From an uncultured Eubacteriales bacterium (lineage in GTDB: Bacteria > Bacillota_A > Clostridia > Oscillospirales > Oscillospiraceae), in the NCBI GenBank assembly GCA_949739085.1, contig CATIYU010000052.1, forward strand, positions 1-7,607: DNA of 7,607 nucleotides, read 5' to 3'. Numbering within the stretch: position 1 is the first letter of the stretch; the number at the start of each line of letters is the position of its first letter. Below the pieces are notes generated by a model that was not told the origin of the DNA, ran no database searches, and was given only the letters and a program-made list of their open reading frames with translations. Both the position numbers and the translations under genes were made by a program. This document shows, piece by piece, positions 1-6,398 of this stretch.

Positions 1-22
1 AAAGGTTCGGATTATGTTGCTT

Positions 23-98
<76 letters not shown>

Positions 99-137
99 AT
101 ATTAACCTTTTGTGCTGCACACCTTAGGAACGGGCTT

Positions 138-166
138 ATCTTAACAGATTTATCTCCATTTGTCAA
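138..166 (-). promoter_or_regulatory. Promoter of tRNA-Ala with A/T-rich upstream tract
   Basis: On the minus strand there is a perfect -35 box TTGACA (166-161) and, after exactly 17 bp, a -10 box TAAGAT (143-138; 4 of 6 consensus bases). Transcription should start near 131, giving a leader of about 33 nt before the mature tRNA. Just upstream of the -35 box, 171-199 is almost all A and T with runs of A and T. This resembles an UP element, the alpha-subunit contact common at stable-RNA promoters. The UP-element assignment is inference; the two boxes and their spacing are seen directly. Confidence 0.75.
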
Positions 167-258
167 TAGGGATTTACAAAAAACATAAATTTTTTAAATG
201 CCGGCAGCCGCATACTTCTGCCGCAACCTCCGGTTGTGCCAGGAAACCCTTTTATCCC

Positions 259-287
259 TGGAAAAGGCGGGTTCCGCAGGGTATACT
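259..287 (+). promoter_or_regulatory. Promoter of the XRE regulator gene
   Basis: A -35-like TGGAAA (259-264; 4 of 6) is followed after 17 bp by TATACT (282-287; 5 of 6). Transcription would begin near 294, about 33 nt before the ATG at 327, which fits the ribosome site there. Two short inverted repeats sit close by: 222-238 (CGCAACC/GGTTGTG around TCC) and CCAGG/CCTGG (239-243 and 257-261), the second overlapping the -35 box. Such repeats could be an operator for self-regulation, but nothing in the sequence proves it. Confidence 0.5.
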
Positions 288-326
288 AAAAAGCGTCCGG
301 ACGAAATAAACTGGGAGGAAGAACAT

Positions 327-1358
327 ATGGAACTTGGAAATCAAATTAAGGCCCTGCGTCTGGCCCGGGGCGTGACCCAGGAGACGCTGGCGGAGAAGCT
401 GAGGGTAAGCGCCCAGGCGGTAAGCAAGTGGGAACGGGGCGCGACGGCGCCGGATGTGCAGCTCCTGCCGGAGCTCTCGGCCTACTTCGGCGTGACGATA
501 GACGCCCTCTTTGCTCTCTCGGACGAGACGCGGATGGAGCGGATTCAAAATATGATCTGGGACGAGCGGGTCATCGATCCGGCAACGCTGGAGCAGGAGG
601 AGGCTTTCCTGCTGGAGAAGGCCCGGCGGGAACCCGCCAATGGCCAGCCCTTCGAGCTGCTGGCAGATCTGGAGAACCACACAGCCCGCGCCCACCGTTC
701 CCGGGCGGCGGAATTCGCCAAGGAGGCCCTGGCCCGCCAGCCGGAGCTGCACAACGCCCATCAGGAGCTGGTTCAGGCCATGGGCGGCGCACCGGCGGAC
801 TGGTGCGCGGATAACACCTACCGGCTTATCGACTGGTATAAGACATTCGTGGAGAAAAACCCCGGCGTCCGCTGCGGCTTCCAGTGGCTTCTGGACCAGC
901 TCATCAACACCGGGCGGCTGGAGGAGGCCAGGACCTATCTGGCCCGCATGGAGAGGGTGGACGGCACCTTCCGCACGCCGCTGTACCGGGGATACATCGC
1001 CAAGGCCAGCGGCGACCACGCCGGAGCGATGGAAATTTGGGAGCAGATGTGCCGGGATTACCCGGACGACTGGCACGTACAGCTGTCCATGGGGGACATT
1101 CTGGCCCGTATGGGCCGGTATGAGGAGGCCAAGGCGTACTACCGCCGCGGCCTGGAACAGCAAAAGCCGCCCCGGTACACGGACGGCCTTTGCTCCACGG
1201 CGATTGTCTGCGAGCTCCAAGGGGACTTCGCCGGGGCGATTGCCGCCCTGGAGGAGGAAATCGCCTTGCTGGCCTCCGAGTGGAATACCGTCTCCGGCGA
1301 AACGGTGGAGGAGCGCCGCCGCGAGATCCTTCGGCTCAGAGGAAAGATGGAGAAATAG
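327..1358 (+). CDS. XRE-family transcriptional regulator with TPR-like C-terminal region
   Basis: A 343-residue cytoplasmic DNA-binding protein. Residues 4-62 form a Cro/C1-type helix-turn-helix: GVTQETLAEKLRVSAQAVSK (15-34), then WERG (35-38) and PELSAYFGVTIDALF (48-62), the usual HTH_3 signature. Residues 85-315 are helical and TPR-like, with the clearest repeats at about 217-248, 251-284 and 286-315 (for example GDILARMGRYEEAKAYYRRG). In this architecture, common in Firmicutes, the TPR part usually senses a partner or peptide; the ligand here is unknown. I chose the ATG at 327, not the in-frame ATG at 198, because it has a GGGAGGAA ribosome site 6 nt upstream, lies about 33 nt after a good promoter and begins exactly at the HTH domain. 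The 43 extra upstream residues look non-coding. The gene is divergent from the tRNA and convergent with the lyase operon. Its target genes cannot be inferred. Confidence 0.9.
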   Translation: MELGNQIKALRLARGVTQETLAEKLRVSAQAVSKWERGATAPDVQLLPELSAYFGVTIDALFALSDETRMERIQNMIWDERVIDPATLEQEEAFLLEKARREPANGQPFELLADLENHTARAHRSRAAEFAKEALARQPELHNAHQELVQAMGGAPADWCADNTYRLIDWYKTFVEKNPGVRCGFQWLLDQLINTGRLEEARTYLARMERVDGTFRTPLYRGYIAKASGDHAGAMEIWEQMCRDYPDDWHVQLSMGDILARMGRYEEAKAYYRRGLEQQKPPRYTDGLCSTAIVCELQGDFAGAIAALEEEIALLASEWNTVSGETVEERRREILRLRGKMEK

Positions 1359-1393
1359 GAAAAGAAGGCCCGTCCGGGGAATCCGGGCGGGCC
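1358..1393 (-). terminator. Second (distal) terminator-like hairpin of the LUD-lipoprotein-lyase operon
   Basis: An 11-bp stem, GGCCCGTCCGG (1367-1377) with CCGGGCGGGCC (1383-1393), one wobble, has a 5-nt GGAAT loop. On the minus strand the stem is followed by TTCTTTTCC (1366-1358), T-rich enough for intrinsic termination. On the plus strand it is followed by CTCTGCC, so it is a poor plus-strand terminator even though it lies 8 nt after the regulator's stop codon. It may still protect the 3' end of the regulator mRNA as a hairpin. Confidence 0.6.
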
Positions 1394-1407
1394 CTCTGCC
1401 GCCTCCG

Positions 1408-1446
1408 AAAAAAAGACCGCCGCCGCGAGATCCTACGGCGGTGGTC
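1408..1446 (-). terminator. Rho-independent terminator of the LUD-lipoprotein-lyase operon
   Basis: Minus-strand stem GACCACCGCCG (1446-1436) pairs with CGGCGGCGGTC (1425-1415) over 11 bp with one wobble and a 10-nt loop, followed directly by seven T (1414-1408). It begins 9 nt after the stop codon of the lyase gene, the expected position. On the plus strand the same hairpin lacks a convincing T run. Confidence 0.88.
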
Positions 1447-1455
1447 CAGATGATT

Positions 1456-2667
1456 TTACGGCACAAATACATACCGGCTCAGGCGGTCCATGGCCTCCTG
1501 AACCCGTGAGAGCGGCAGGGCCAGGTTGATGCGGATGTGACAGGGGCCGTGGAAGGAGCGGCCGTCCTGCCAGCCCACGCCCACGTCCCAGCCGGCCTGC
1601 TCCACCTCGTCCAGGGCCTTGCCGTGGGCCTCGCACCACTGCGTGCAGTCCAGGAAGAGCATATAGGTACCCTCCGGCTTGGTGACCCGGACGCCCTCAA
1701 AATGCTCATGGATATACTTCCAGGCGTAGTTTACGTTCTCCGTCAGGACCTGGCGCAGCTCGTCCAGCCACTGGGCCCCCTCTGGCTGGTAAGCTCCGAT
1801 GAGGGCGTGCATGGAGAGCACGTTCATGGTGTTGTAGTGGGAGAGAGAGGACTCCTTCTTCATCCGGTCCCGCAGCCACTTGTTGTAGACAATGTGGTAG
1901 CTGCCCACCAGCCCGGCCAGGTTGAAGGTCTTGGAGGGGGCATAGAAGGCGGCGGTGCGGTTCCTGGCGTCCTCGGACACCGACTGGGTGGGGATATGCC
2001 GGCTGCCCACCAGGGTCAGGTCCGACCAGATCTCGTCAGAGACCACAAACACGTCGTAGTTCCGGAAGAGCTCCATGGCCCGCTCCAGCTCCCAGCGCTC
2101 CCACACCCGGCCGCAGGGGTTGTGGGGGGAACAGAGGATCGCGGCGTGGATGTTCTGCTCCGCCAGCTTCCGTTCCATATCCTGGTAGTCCATGCGCCAA
2201 ATCTGATTTTCGTCCAGAACCAGGGGGCTGTGGACGATCTTATAGCCGTTGTTCCCCAGGGCCTCGGTAAAGCCCATGTAGGTGGGGGAGTGGACCAGCA
2301 CCTTGTCCGCCTTGGAGCAGAGTACCCCCAGGGCGCTGAGCACGCCGCCCAGCACGCCGTTTTCATAGCCGATGCACTCCCGGGTCAGGCCGGAGACGCC
2401 GTTGCGCTCCTCTTGCCAGCGGATGATGGCGTTGAAGTACGCATCCGAGGGATCGAAGTAGCCGAAAGCGGGGTGGGCAATCCGGGCCTGGATGGCGGCG
2501 GGGATGGAGGGCGCGGTGGGGAAGTTCATGTCCGCCACCCACATGGGGATGATGTCAAACCCCTCCTTAGGGCGCGAGGGGGAGAAGCCGGGGCGGGAGC
2601 CCAGGGCGTCTACGGCGATCGCGTCCCTGCCCCGGCGGTCCATAATGGAGGTAAAATCGTATTTCAT
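1456..2667 (-). CDS. patB: PLP-dependent MalY/PatB-family C-S lyase / aminotransferase
   Basis: A 403-residue fold-type I PLP enzyme, full length for the family. Family features in order: MWVADMNFPT (42-51), the N-terminal hallmark of MalY/PatB; FGYFDPSDAY (68-77); YENGVLGGV (101-109), the PLP phosphate region; SPTYMGF (127-133) with the ring-stacking Tyr130; SPHNPCGRVW (180-189) with Asn183; SDEIWSDL (210-217) with Asp211 for the pyridine nitrogen; APSKTFNLAGL (243-253) with the Schiff-base Lys246; and HIRINLALP (377-385) with the carboxylate-binding Arg379. Characterised relatives cleave cystathionine or cysteine conjugates to a thiol, pyruvate and ammonia, and some also transaminate; the substrate here cannot be assigned, and the symbol marks the family only. 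It is the last gene of a three-gene operon. Its ATG overlaps the upstream TGA as ATGA, and AGAAGGG lies 12 nt upstream, so translational coupling is likely. An annotation as plain class I/II aminotransferase would also be defensible. Confidence 0.9.
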   Translation of the reverse strand: MKYDFTSIMDRRGRDAIAVDALGSRPGFSPSRPKEGFDIIPMWVADMNFPTAPSIPAAIQARIAHPAFGYFDPSDAYFNAIIRWQEERNGVSGLTRECIGYENGVLGGVLSALGVLCSKADKVLVHSPTYMGFTEALGNNGYKIVHSPLVLDENQIWRMDYQDMERKLAEQNIHAAILCSPHNPCGRVWERWELERAMELFRNYDVFVVSDEIWSDLTLVGSRHIPTQSVSEDARNRTAAFYAPSKTFNLAGLVGSYHIVYNKWLRDRMKKESSLSHYNTMNVLSMHALIGAYQPEGAQWLDELRQVLTENVNYAWKYIHEHFEGVRVTKPEGTYMLFLDCTQWCEAHGKALDEVEQAGWDVGVGWQDGRSFHGPCHIRINLALPLSRVQEAMDRLSRYVFVP

Positions 2668-3524
2668 GGCATATCTATTCCCTTCTGTATCATTTCTGCT
2701 GTCTTTTGTGGGTATAGGGATATTTCAACGATGCGCGCGGCCTGCCTGCTGGGGTAGAGCCGGGCGGTCCAGGGGCAGGGAGGAATCTCCGGAGACTCCG
2801 GCGGGAGCTCCCCATCCTCCTGCACGTCCTCCCCGGAGAGGACTTCCGCCTCCTCTGGCGGGGATTCGTCAGATTCCGGCGGCTGCTCTGGTTCGTTCTC
2901 CCCGTCCGCCGGGGCCAGCTCCTCTGCTGGGGGAGGAGCGTCCGGCTTGTCCTCCCCCCGGCACAGCTCCTGCCAGAGGACATCCATGGCGGCGGCGACC
3001 TCCTCCTGAGAGGTGTCGGAGACAAACTGGACCGTCTGTTTTTCATGGGCCTCCCGGACGGCCAGCCGCAGCAAGTCCACCAGGGACTGGCTGTCGGAGA
3101 GGGTCATAACGCCGCCCAGATCCTCCGCGTCCGCCCGGTAGGCCATGCGGCAGGTGAGGGTGGAGAATCCGGCGCCGCCCTCGTAGGAGAAGGTGAGGCT
3201 CTCCAGCAGGTAGGACCCCAAAATGGTGTCCTGCCGGACCTCCAGGCTGGCGGCCCGGGCCAGGGAATAGGAGTTGGCCTCCTCATAGCAGCGGATGGTC
3301 CCGTCCTCCGCCCGCTGCTCCACCAGCATCATCAGGGAGTTGACCAGGTCCTGGTAGTTCTCCGCCCGCAGGGCGTCCTCGCCGCCGGAATCCCGGTAGC
3401 GGTCCGTATAGGGCTCCACCACGCTGTAGGACCGCTCCAGCAGGGACGCGCAGCCGCTCAGCAGCAGGCAGAGCGTTAGGAGCAGGGCGAGCCGCCTGGG
3501 GGAGCGGGAGCTGTGCAGATTCAA
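2664..3524 (-). CDS. Lipoprotein of unknown function with acidic Pro/Glu linker
   Basis: I do not recognise the family. From a TTG start at 3524 the product has 286 residues. It opens with a lipoprotein signal peptide: basic n-region with RSPRR (7-11), hydrophobic LALLLTLCLLL (12-22) and lipobox LSGC with Cys25. The mature protein should be lipid-anchored outside the membrane. Residues 26-190 look folded, mixing helices (YQDLVNSLMMLVEQRAE) with beta-like stretches (LLESLTFSYEG, STLTCRMAYRAD). Residues 192-247 are an acidic Pro/Glu/Asp-rich linker, followed by a short ordered tail with CPWTARLYP (250-258). The TTG is favoured because AAGGGAGG lies 7 nt upstream and it gives a normal-length signal peptide. 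Another in-frame TTG at 3596 also has a GGAGG upstream, but would add a 24-residue basic extension and overlap the LUD gene. The gene sits 49 nt after the LUD gene and overlaps the lyase by 4 bp, so it belongs to that operon. Confidence 0.8.
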   Translation of the reverse strand: MNLHSSRSPRRLALLLTLCLLLSGCASLLERSYSVVEPYTDRYRDSGGEDALRAENYQDLVNSLMMLVEQRAEDGTIRCYEEANSYSLARAASLEVRQDTILGSYLLESLTFSYEGGAGFSTLTCRMAYRADAEDLGGVMTLSDSQSLVDLLRLAVREAHEKQTVQFVSDTSQEEVAAAMDVLWQELCRGEDKPDAPPPAEELAPADGENEPEQPPESDESPPEEAEVLSGEDVQEDGELPPESPEIPPCPWTARLYPSRQAARIVEISLYPQKTAEMIQKGIDMP

Positions 3525-3573
3525 AAGCGGCCCTCCCTTCTCTGCGGCGGCGTCCCTTTTTGCCGCCAGACGC

Positions 3574-4176
3574 TCAATACCCGGCCTCCTGGTCAATAAG
3601 CACCACCTCCATATCCATAGAGGTCATCTTCTTGTAGAGGACCACCAGCCCCCGGCAGATGCGCTCCGGGCCGTTACAGTTGTAGCAGCGGTCCGCCTTG
3701 GCGGCGCAGGGGGTGTTCCGGCCCAGCCGCTGGGCGTTTTTAGGGGCCGCAACGTTTCTGGCCCGGTGGAGCGCGCTTTCAAAGTCCGGGGCGACCTTGT
3801 TTCGCCCCACCACGAAGTAAACCTTCTTGTGTCCATAGAGAGAGGACGCGACCCGGTTTCCGGTGCCGTCGATGTTGATGATCTCCCCGGTGTCCGCCGC
3901 GACGGCGTTGGCGGAGAGGAGGTAGACATCTGCGGAGGAGGCCATGCGCTGGACCTCCTTGGGGTCTCCGGGGGTGAAGCCGTGGCAGTAGAGGGTGTTA
4001 TGGGCCCCGATGCTCTTCTGGAGGCCCAGCTGGGCGAGGGTCATGGACCCGCCCATGCCCACCGTCACGCCGTCGATCTGGCGGTTGAGGTAGGCGGCGG
4101 CCTCCTCTCCAGTGGCGAAGACGGAGACGGAAAAGCCGTTGCTCTCCAGTCTTTGCTTCAGTTTCTCGAACGCCAT
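3574..4176 (-). CDS. LUD / DUF1121-like protein with C-terminal four-cysteine motif
   Basis: A 200-residue protein resembling the single-domain LUD proteins often annotated as 'lactate utilization protein', related to the LutC/YkgG fold. Supporting features: MAFEKLKQRLESNGF at the start; VTVGMGGSMTLAQLGL (37-52), the glycine-rich loop typical of LUD domains; SADVYLLSANAVAADTGEI (81-99) and NIDGTGNRVASSLYG (101-115), both strongly family-like; KKVYFVVGRNKVAPD (117-131); and a Cys cluster CAAKADRCYNCNGPERIC (157-174) with Cys157, 164, 167 and 174. Four such cysteines could bind a metal or an Fe-S cluster, but the function of this subfamily is not established and a role in lactate use is not shown. 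The start has AGGAGGG 8 nt upstream. It is the first gene of the operon. Confidence 0.87.
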   Translation of the reverse strand: MAFEKLKQRLESNGFSVSVFATGEEAAAYLNRQIDGVTVGMGGSMTLAQLGLQKSIGAHNTLYCHGFTPGDPKEVQRMASSADVYLLSANAVAADTGEIINIDGTGNRVASSLYGHKKVYFVVGRNKVAPDFESALHRARNVAAPKNAQRLGRNTPCAAKADRCYNCNGPERICRGLVVLYKKMTSMDMEVVLIDQEAGY

Positions 4177-4243
4177 ATTGCGTACCCTCCTGTTGTAAAA
4201 ATGTTAAAATCACCCTTGCATTTAGGGGTAAAACAGGATAAAA

Positions 4244-4337
4244 TAGCGGCGGGAACACAGTTGCGGCCAGCAGGGCAGGTCCCGCGCCTCCCGTTAAGCG
4301 GTCTCTCCGCCCGGCGCAGCAGTTCTGAATAACGCTA
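4244..4337 (-). promoter_or_regulatory. Possible structured 5' leader of the LUD operon
   Basis: The leader is GC-rich between A/T-rich flanks and has nested pairing on the minus strand. TAGCG (4337-4333) can pair with CGCTA (4248-4244), closing the element. Inside, GCGCC pairs with GGCGC and encloses a GCGG-AGAGA-CCGC hairpin. Next to it GCGGGA pairs with TCCCGC, sharing two bases with the previous helix. CGCTA is followed by TTTTATCCTGTTTT, so a weak termination or processing point is conceivable. I could not match it to any riboswitch or T-box consensus I know. GC-rich DNA folds easily, so this is a candidate only. Confidence 0.3.
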
Positions 4338-4344
4338 CGGGCCT

Positions 4345-4373
4345 ATTATACCTATTTTCCGCCGCATTTGCAA
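4345..4373 (-). promoter_or_regulatory. Promoter of the LUD-lipoprotein-lyase operon
   Basis: Minus strand: TTGCAA (4373-4368; 5 of 6), 17-bp spacer, then a perfect TATAAT (4350-4345). Transcription should start near 4338, leaving about 160 nt of untranslated leader before the ATG at 4176. This is one of the two strongest protein-gene promoters in the window. Confidence 0.72.
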
Positions 4374-4381
4374 GCACGGAA

Positions 4382-4410
4382 TTGGGAGTAGGCTCCGCTT
4401 TGCGTATGCA
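4382..4410 (+). promoter_or_regulatory. Candidate promoter of the SLH protein gene
   Basis: TTGGGA (4382-4387; 4 of 6), exact 17-bp spacer, TATGCA (4405-4410; 3 of 6). It is the best plus-strand match upstream of the gene but weak; the start point would be near 4417. It lies back to back with the LUD operon promoter, the two -35 boxes being only 8 bp apart. Confidence 0.3.
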
Positions 4411-4415
4411 GGACG

Positions 4416-4478
4416 GCGGCGGGGCCCCCTTCTGTGTTCCCGGCAACCGGTCCCGGCGGGCCGCCTGGACCCCGCCGC
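4416..4478 (+). repeat. 9-bp perfect inverted repeat in the SLH gene leader
   Basis: GCGGCGGGG (4416-4424) and CCCCGCCGC (4470-4478) are exact inverted copies enclosing 45 nt. The enclosed part has smaller pairings of its own (CCGG-CAA-CCGG). In RNA the stem would end 12 nt before the GGAG ribosome site (4491-4494), and no T run follows it, so it is not an intrinsic terminator. A role in mRNA stability or translation is possible but inferred. Confidence 0.45.
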
Positions 4479-4504
4479 AATAAGTAAAAAGGAGAAGAAC
4501 GAGC

Positions 4505-6328
4505 ATGAGAAAACGGTTTGCATCCCTGTTCCTGGCGCTGGTGATGGCGCTGTCGATGGTCCCTCCGGCCTTCGCGGCCAGCGGGAACCCGCCCTACTCC
4601 CTCCCCTATCTGAAGGATATCCAGGGGGCGGAGTACGTGCGGACGATCACCTATGACGACTATGTGTCGGACGGTGATACGTTTACCCAGTACACTGTGG
4701 ATATCTATGACGTCCTGGTCTCATATTTGAGTAACAACGGCGACTGGTCCAAAATTATCGCCCCCTTCCGGGCCGCCTTCCAGGCTGCTGGTTATAGGGA
4801 GAGCGTGGAGCTGGACGAATACAACCAGGAGGAGTACGCATACGTCCTCGGCGGAGACGGCTTCTTCATTATGGGCGAAAAAGCCTCCCAGGCGGTGATG
4901 AACGAGAGCGGCATCGTCTATGTCGCCCATCTCTATCTGGCTCCAGACGCGGACGCCTCAACGGACACCCAGACTCCGGATTCCACGGCCTCCGGCGGCG
5001 CGTCCGGGCTGGACAACTTTAAAAAGGTCAACTCCTACACCGACGGACTCTTTACCGACGTGCCCGCCGGGTCCTGGTATGAGGACAGCGTCCGCACCGC
5101 CTATGAGCTGGACCTTGTGAAGGGCGCGGCTCCCGGCAGCTTTGACCCGAACGGCACCATGAGCGTTGGCGCGGCCCTGGCGCTGGCCTGCCGTCTCCAC
5201 AGCATCTATCATACCGGCGAGGCTGTCTTTACCCAGGGCTCCCCCTGGTACCAGGTCTATGTGGACTACGCCCTGCAAAACAGCATCATCTCCCAGGGCC
5301 AGTTCAGTGACTTTAACGCCGACGCCACCCGCCGCCAGTTTGCCGGAATGCTGGCCAAGGCGTTCCCCAACGCCGCTCTGGAGGCGATCAACACCGTGGA
5401 GGACGGCGCCATCCCCGACGTGGCTGCCGGCTCCGGCAACTATACGGATATCTACGCCCTCTACCGGGCTGGCATCCTCACCGGCAGCGACACCGCCGGT
5501 TCCTTCGCCCCGGATACTACCATCAACCGGGCCGCTGTGGCCGCTATCGTCACCCGCATGGCCGCCCCCAGCTGGCGGCAGCACATGACCCTCAAGGCCA
5601 CCCCTGTGACCCTCTACGCCGCCGATGGCCGCACGGTTGAAGTGGTCCCCAATCAGGTGGAGAGCTACCTCGCCGTGGGCTGGTACCGGGAAAAGCCCCA
5701 GCCCGTGACCCTATACGCCGTAGGCGGACGGACCATTCAGGTGGCCCCCAATGAGGTGGAAAGCTATCTCGCCGTGGGCTGGCTCCGGGAAGAGCCGGTG
5801 GTGCAGCCCCGGAATACCCCCATCCGCATCTACGGCCAGCCCAAGCCGTCCATTAACTCCGCCGACGGCGTCAGCTTCACCATCTATTGGAACTCCCACA
5901 GCGACAAGCCCATCAAGTATGCCCACTTCTACGTCACTCCCTACAACGGCGTGTGGGATGTGATGAAGTGTGACATTGGCCGGTTCTCCAACGCCGACGC
6001 CTACGTCACCGGGCCCATCTACAAGAACTCCACCTCCGCCAACTGGGCAGACTCCGACTACGGCAACTACTATGCCCTGGGCTACAGTGACGCCGCTGGA
6101 GGCCGAGGCCTGCGCCGCATCGACCGCAACGGGTCCTACTCCGACTTCTATGGCAGCCACGCCGTACGGGACGCCATGCTGGACGACGTGCTCATTGAGA
6201 CCTACTGGGACTGCATGTGGTACAACAGCGATATTAAGTACATCCTCATTAACAAGGTGGTCATCGAGTACATGGACGGCACCTCCACCACCCTCACAGG
6301 CGACAAACTCGAAAACTGCTTCTATTAA
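4505..6328 (+). CDS. Secreted SLH-domain surface protein with tandem repeats
   Basis: A 607-residue exported protein. The signal peptide has MRKR, a hydrophobic core and an AFA-A cleavage site after about residue 24. Residues 26-145 are an unrecognised N-terminal domain, followed by a Ser/Thr/Asp linker (146-168). Three SLH modules follow: 182-232 (FTDVPAGSWYEDSVRTAYEL...GSFDPNGTMS), a diverged one at 245-288, and 303-352 (IPDVAAGS...YRAGILTGSDTAGSFAPDTTINRAA). SLH modules normally hold a protein to cell-wall polysaccharide. Residues 367-432 are two tandem 33-residue repeats with consensus PVTLYA..GRT..V.PN.VESYLAVGW. Residues 440-607 form a further, probably beta-rich domain (SINSADGVSFTIYWNS, YILINKVVIEYMDGTST) that I cannot name with certainty. 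The start has GGAG 10 nt upstream. Likely monocistronic, with a strong terminator after it. Its partner or substrate is unknown. Confidence 0.9.
   Translation: MRKRFASLFLALVMALSMVPPAFAASGNPPYSLPYLKDIQGAEYVRTITYDDYVSDGDTFTQYTVDIYDVLVSYLSNNGDWSKIIAPFRAAFQAAGYRESVELDEYNQEEYAYVLGGDGFFIMGEKASQAVMNESGIVYVAHLYLAPDADASTDTQTPDSTASGGASGLDNFKKVNSYTDGLFTDVPAGSWYEDSVRTAYELDLVKGAAPGSFDPNGTMSVGAALALACRLHSIYHTGEAVFTQGSPWYQVYVDYALQNSIISQGQFSDFNADATRRQFAGMLAKAFPNAALEAINTVEDGAIPDVAAGSGNYTDIYALYRAGILTGSDTAGSFAPDTTINRAAVAAIVTRMAAPSWRQHMTLKATPVTLYAADGRTVEVVPNQVESYLAVGWYREKPQPVTLYAVGGRTIQVAPNEVESYLAVGWLREEPVVQPRNTPIRIYGQPKPSINSADGVSFTIYWNSHSDKPIKYAHFYVTPYNGVWDVMKCDIGRFSNADAYVTGPIYKNSTSANWADSDYGNYYALGYSDAAGGRGLRRIDRNGSYSDFYGSHAVRDAMLDDVLIETYWDCMWYNSDIKYILINKVVIEYMDGTSTTLTGDKLENCFY
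5603..5800 (+). repeat. Two tandem 99-bp coding repeats (33 residues each)
   Basis: Residues 367-399 and 400-432 of the SLH protein align without gaps, 24 of 33 identical. Conserved parts are PVTLYA, GRT and VESYLAVGW. The DNA copies are clearly related but have diverged at many third positions, so the duplication is not recent. Confidence 0.88.
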
Positions 6329-6346
6329 GCCCCGGCGCACCACAGG

Positions 6347-6382
6347 CCAGCCGCTCTGCTTCCACAGGGCGGCTGGTTTTTT
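6347..6382 (+). terminator. Rho-independent terminator of the SLH gene
   Basis: The stem CCAGCCGCTCTG (6347-6358) pairs with CAGGGCGGCTGG (6365-6376) over 12 bp with one wobble and a 6-nt CTTCCA loop, followed by six T (6377-6382). It starts 18 nt after the stop codon. Confidence 0.95.
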
Positions 6383-6398
6383 CGCGCCCGCTTTGTAG

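Larger units (their letters stand above)
4177..4504. other. Divergent intergenic region between the LUD operon and the SLH gene
   Basis: About 330 bp without a credible gene. It holds a strong minus-strand promoter (4345-4373), a weaker plus-strand candidate (4382-4410), a minus-strand leader of about 160 nt (4338-4177) and a plus-strand leader of about 88 nt containing a 9-bp perfect inverted repeat. Short open frames crossing it lack ribosome sites and recognisable content. Confidence 0.7.

Noticed and set aside
198..326. 43-residue N-terminal extension of the XRE regulator
   Set aside because: It has no good ribosome site, would cover the promoter at 259-287, and the HTH domain begins exactly at the ATG at 327.
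252..1472. 406-codon open frame on the minus strand across the XRE gene
   Set aside because: It is antisense to a clear HTH/TPR protein, runs through both terminator hairpins and has no recognisable domain.
1537..2757. 406-codon open frame on the plus strand, antisense to the C-S lyase
   Set aside because: The lyase on the other strand has all family motifs. The plus-strand product is low-complexity (Gly/Val/His-rich), has no family features, and results from GC-rich codon use.
4244..4340. SRP RNA or 6S RNA gene on the minus strand
   Set aside because: The conserved SRP tetraloop region (GGTCAGGTCCGGAAGGAAGCAG-like) is absent, and no 6S central bubble with a long closing stem could be drawn.
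4438..4460. GGCAACC in the SLH leader, suggestive of a SAM-I riboswitch
   Set aside because: Only this short string matches. The kink-turn and the AGGGA/GGCCC core elements are missing, and the downstream gene is not in sulfur metabolism.
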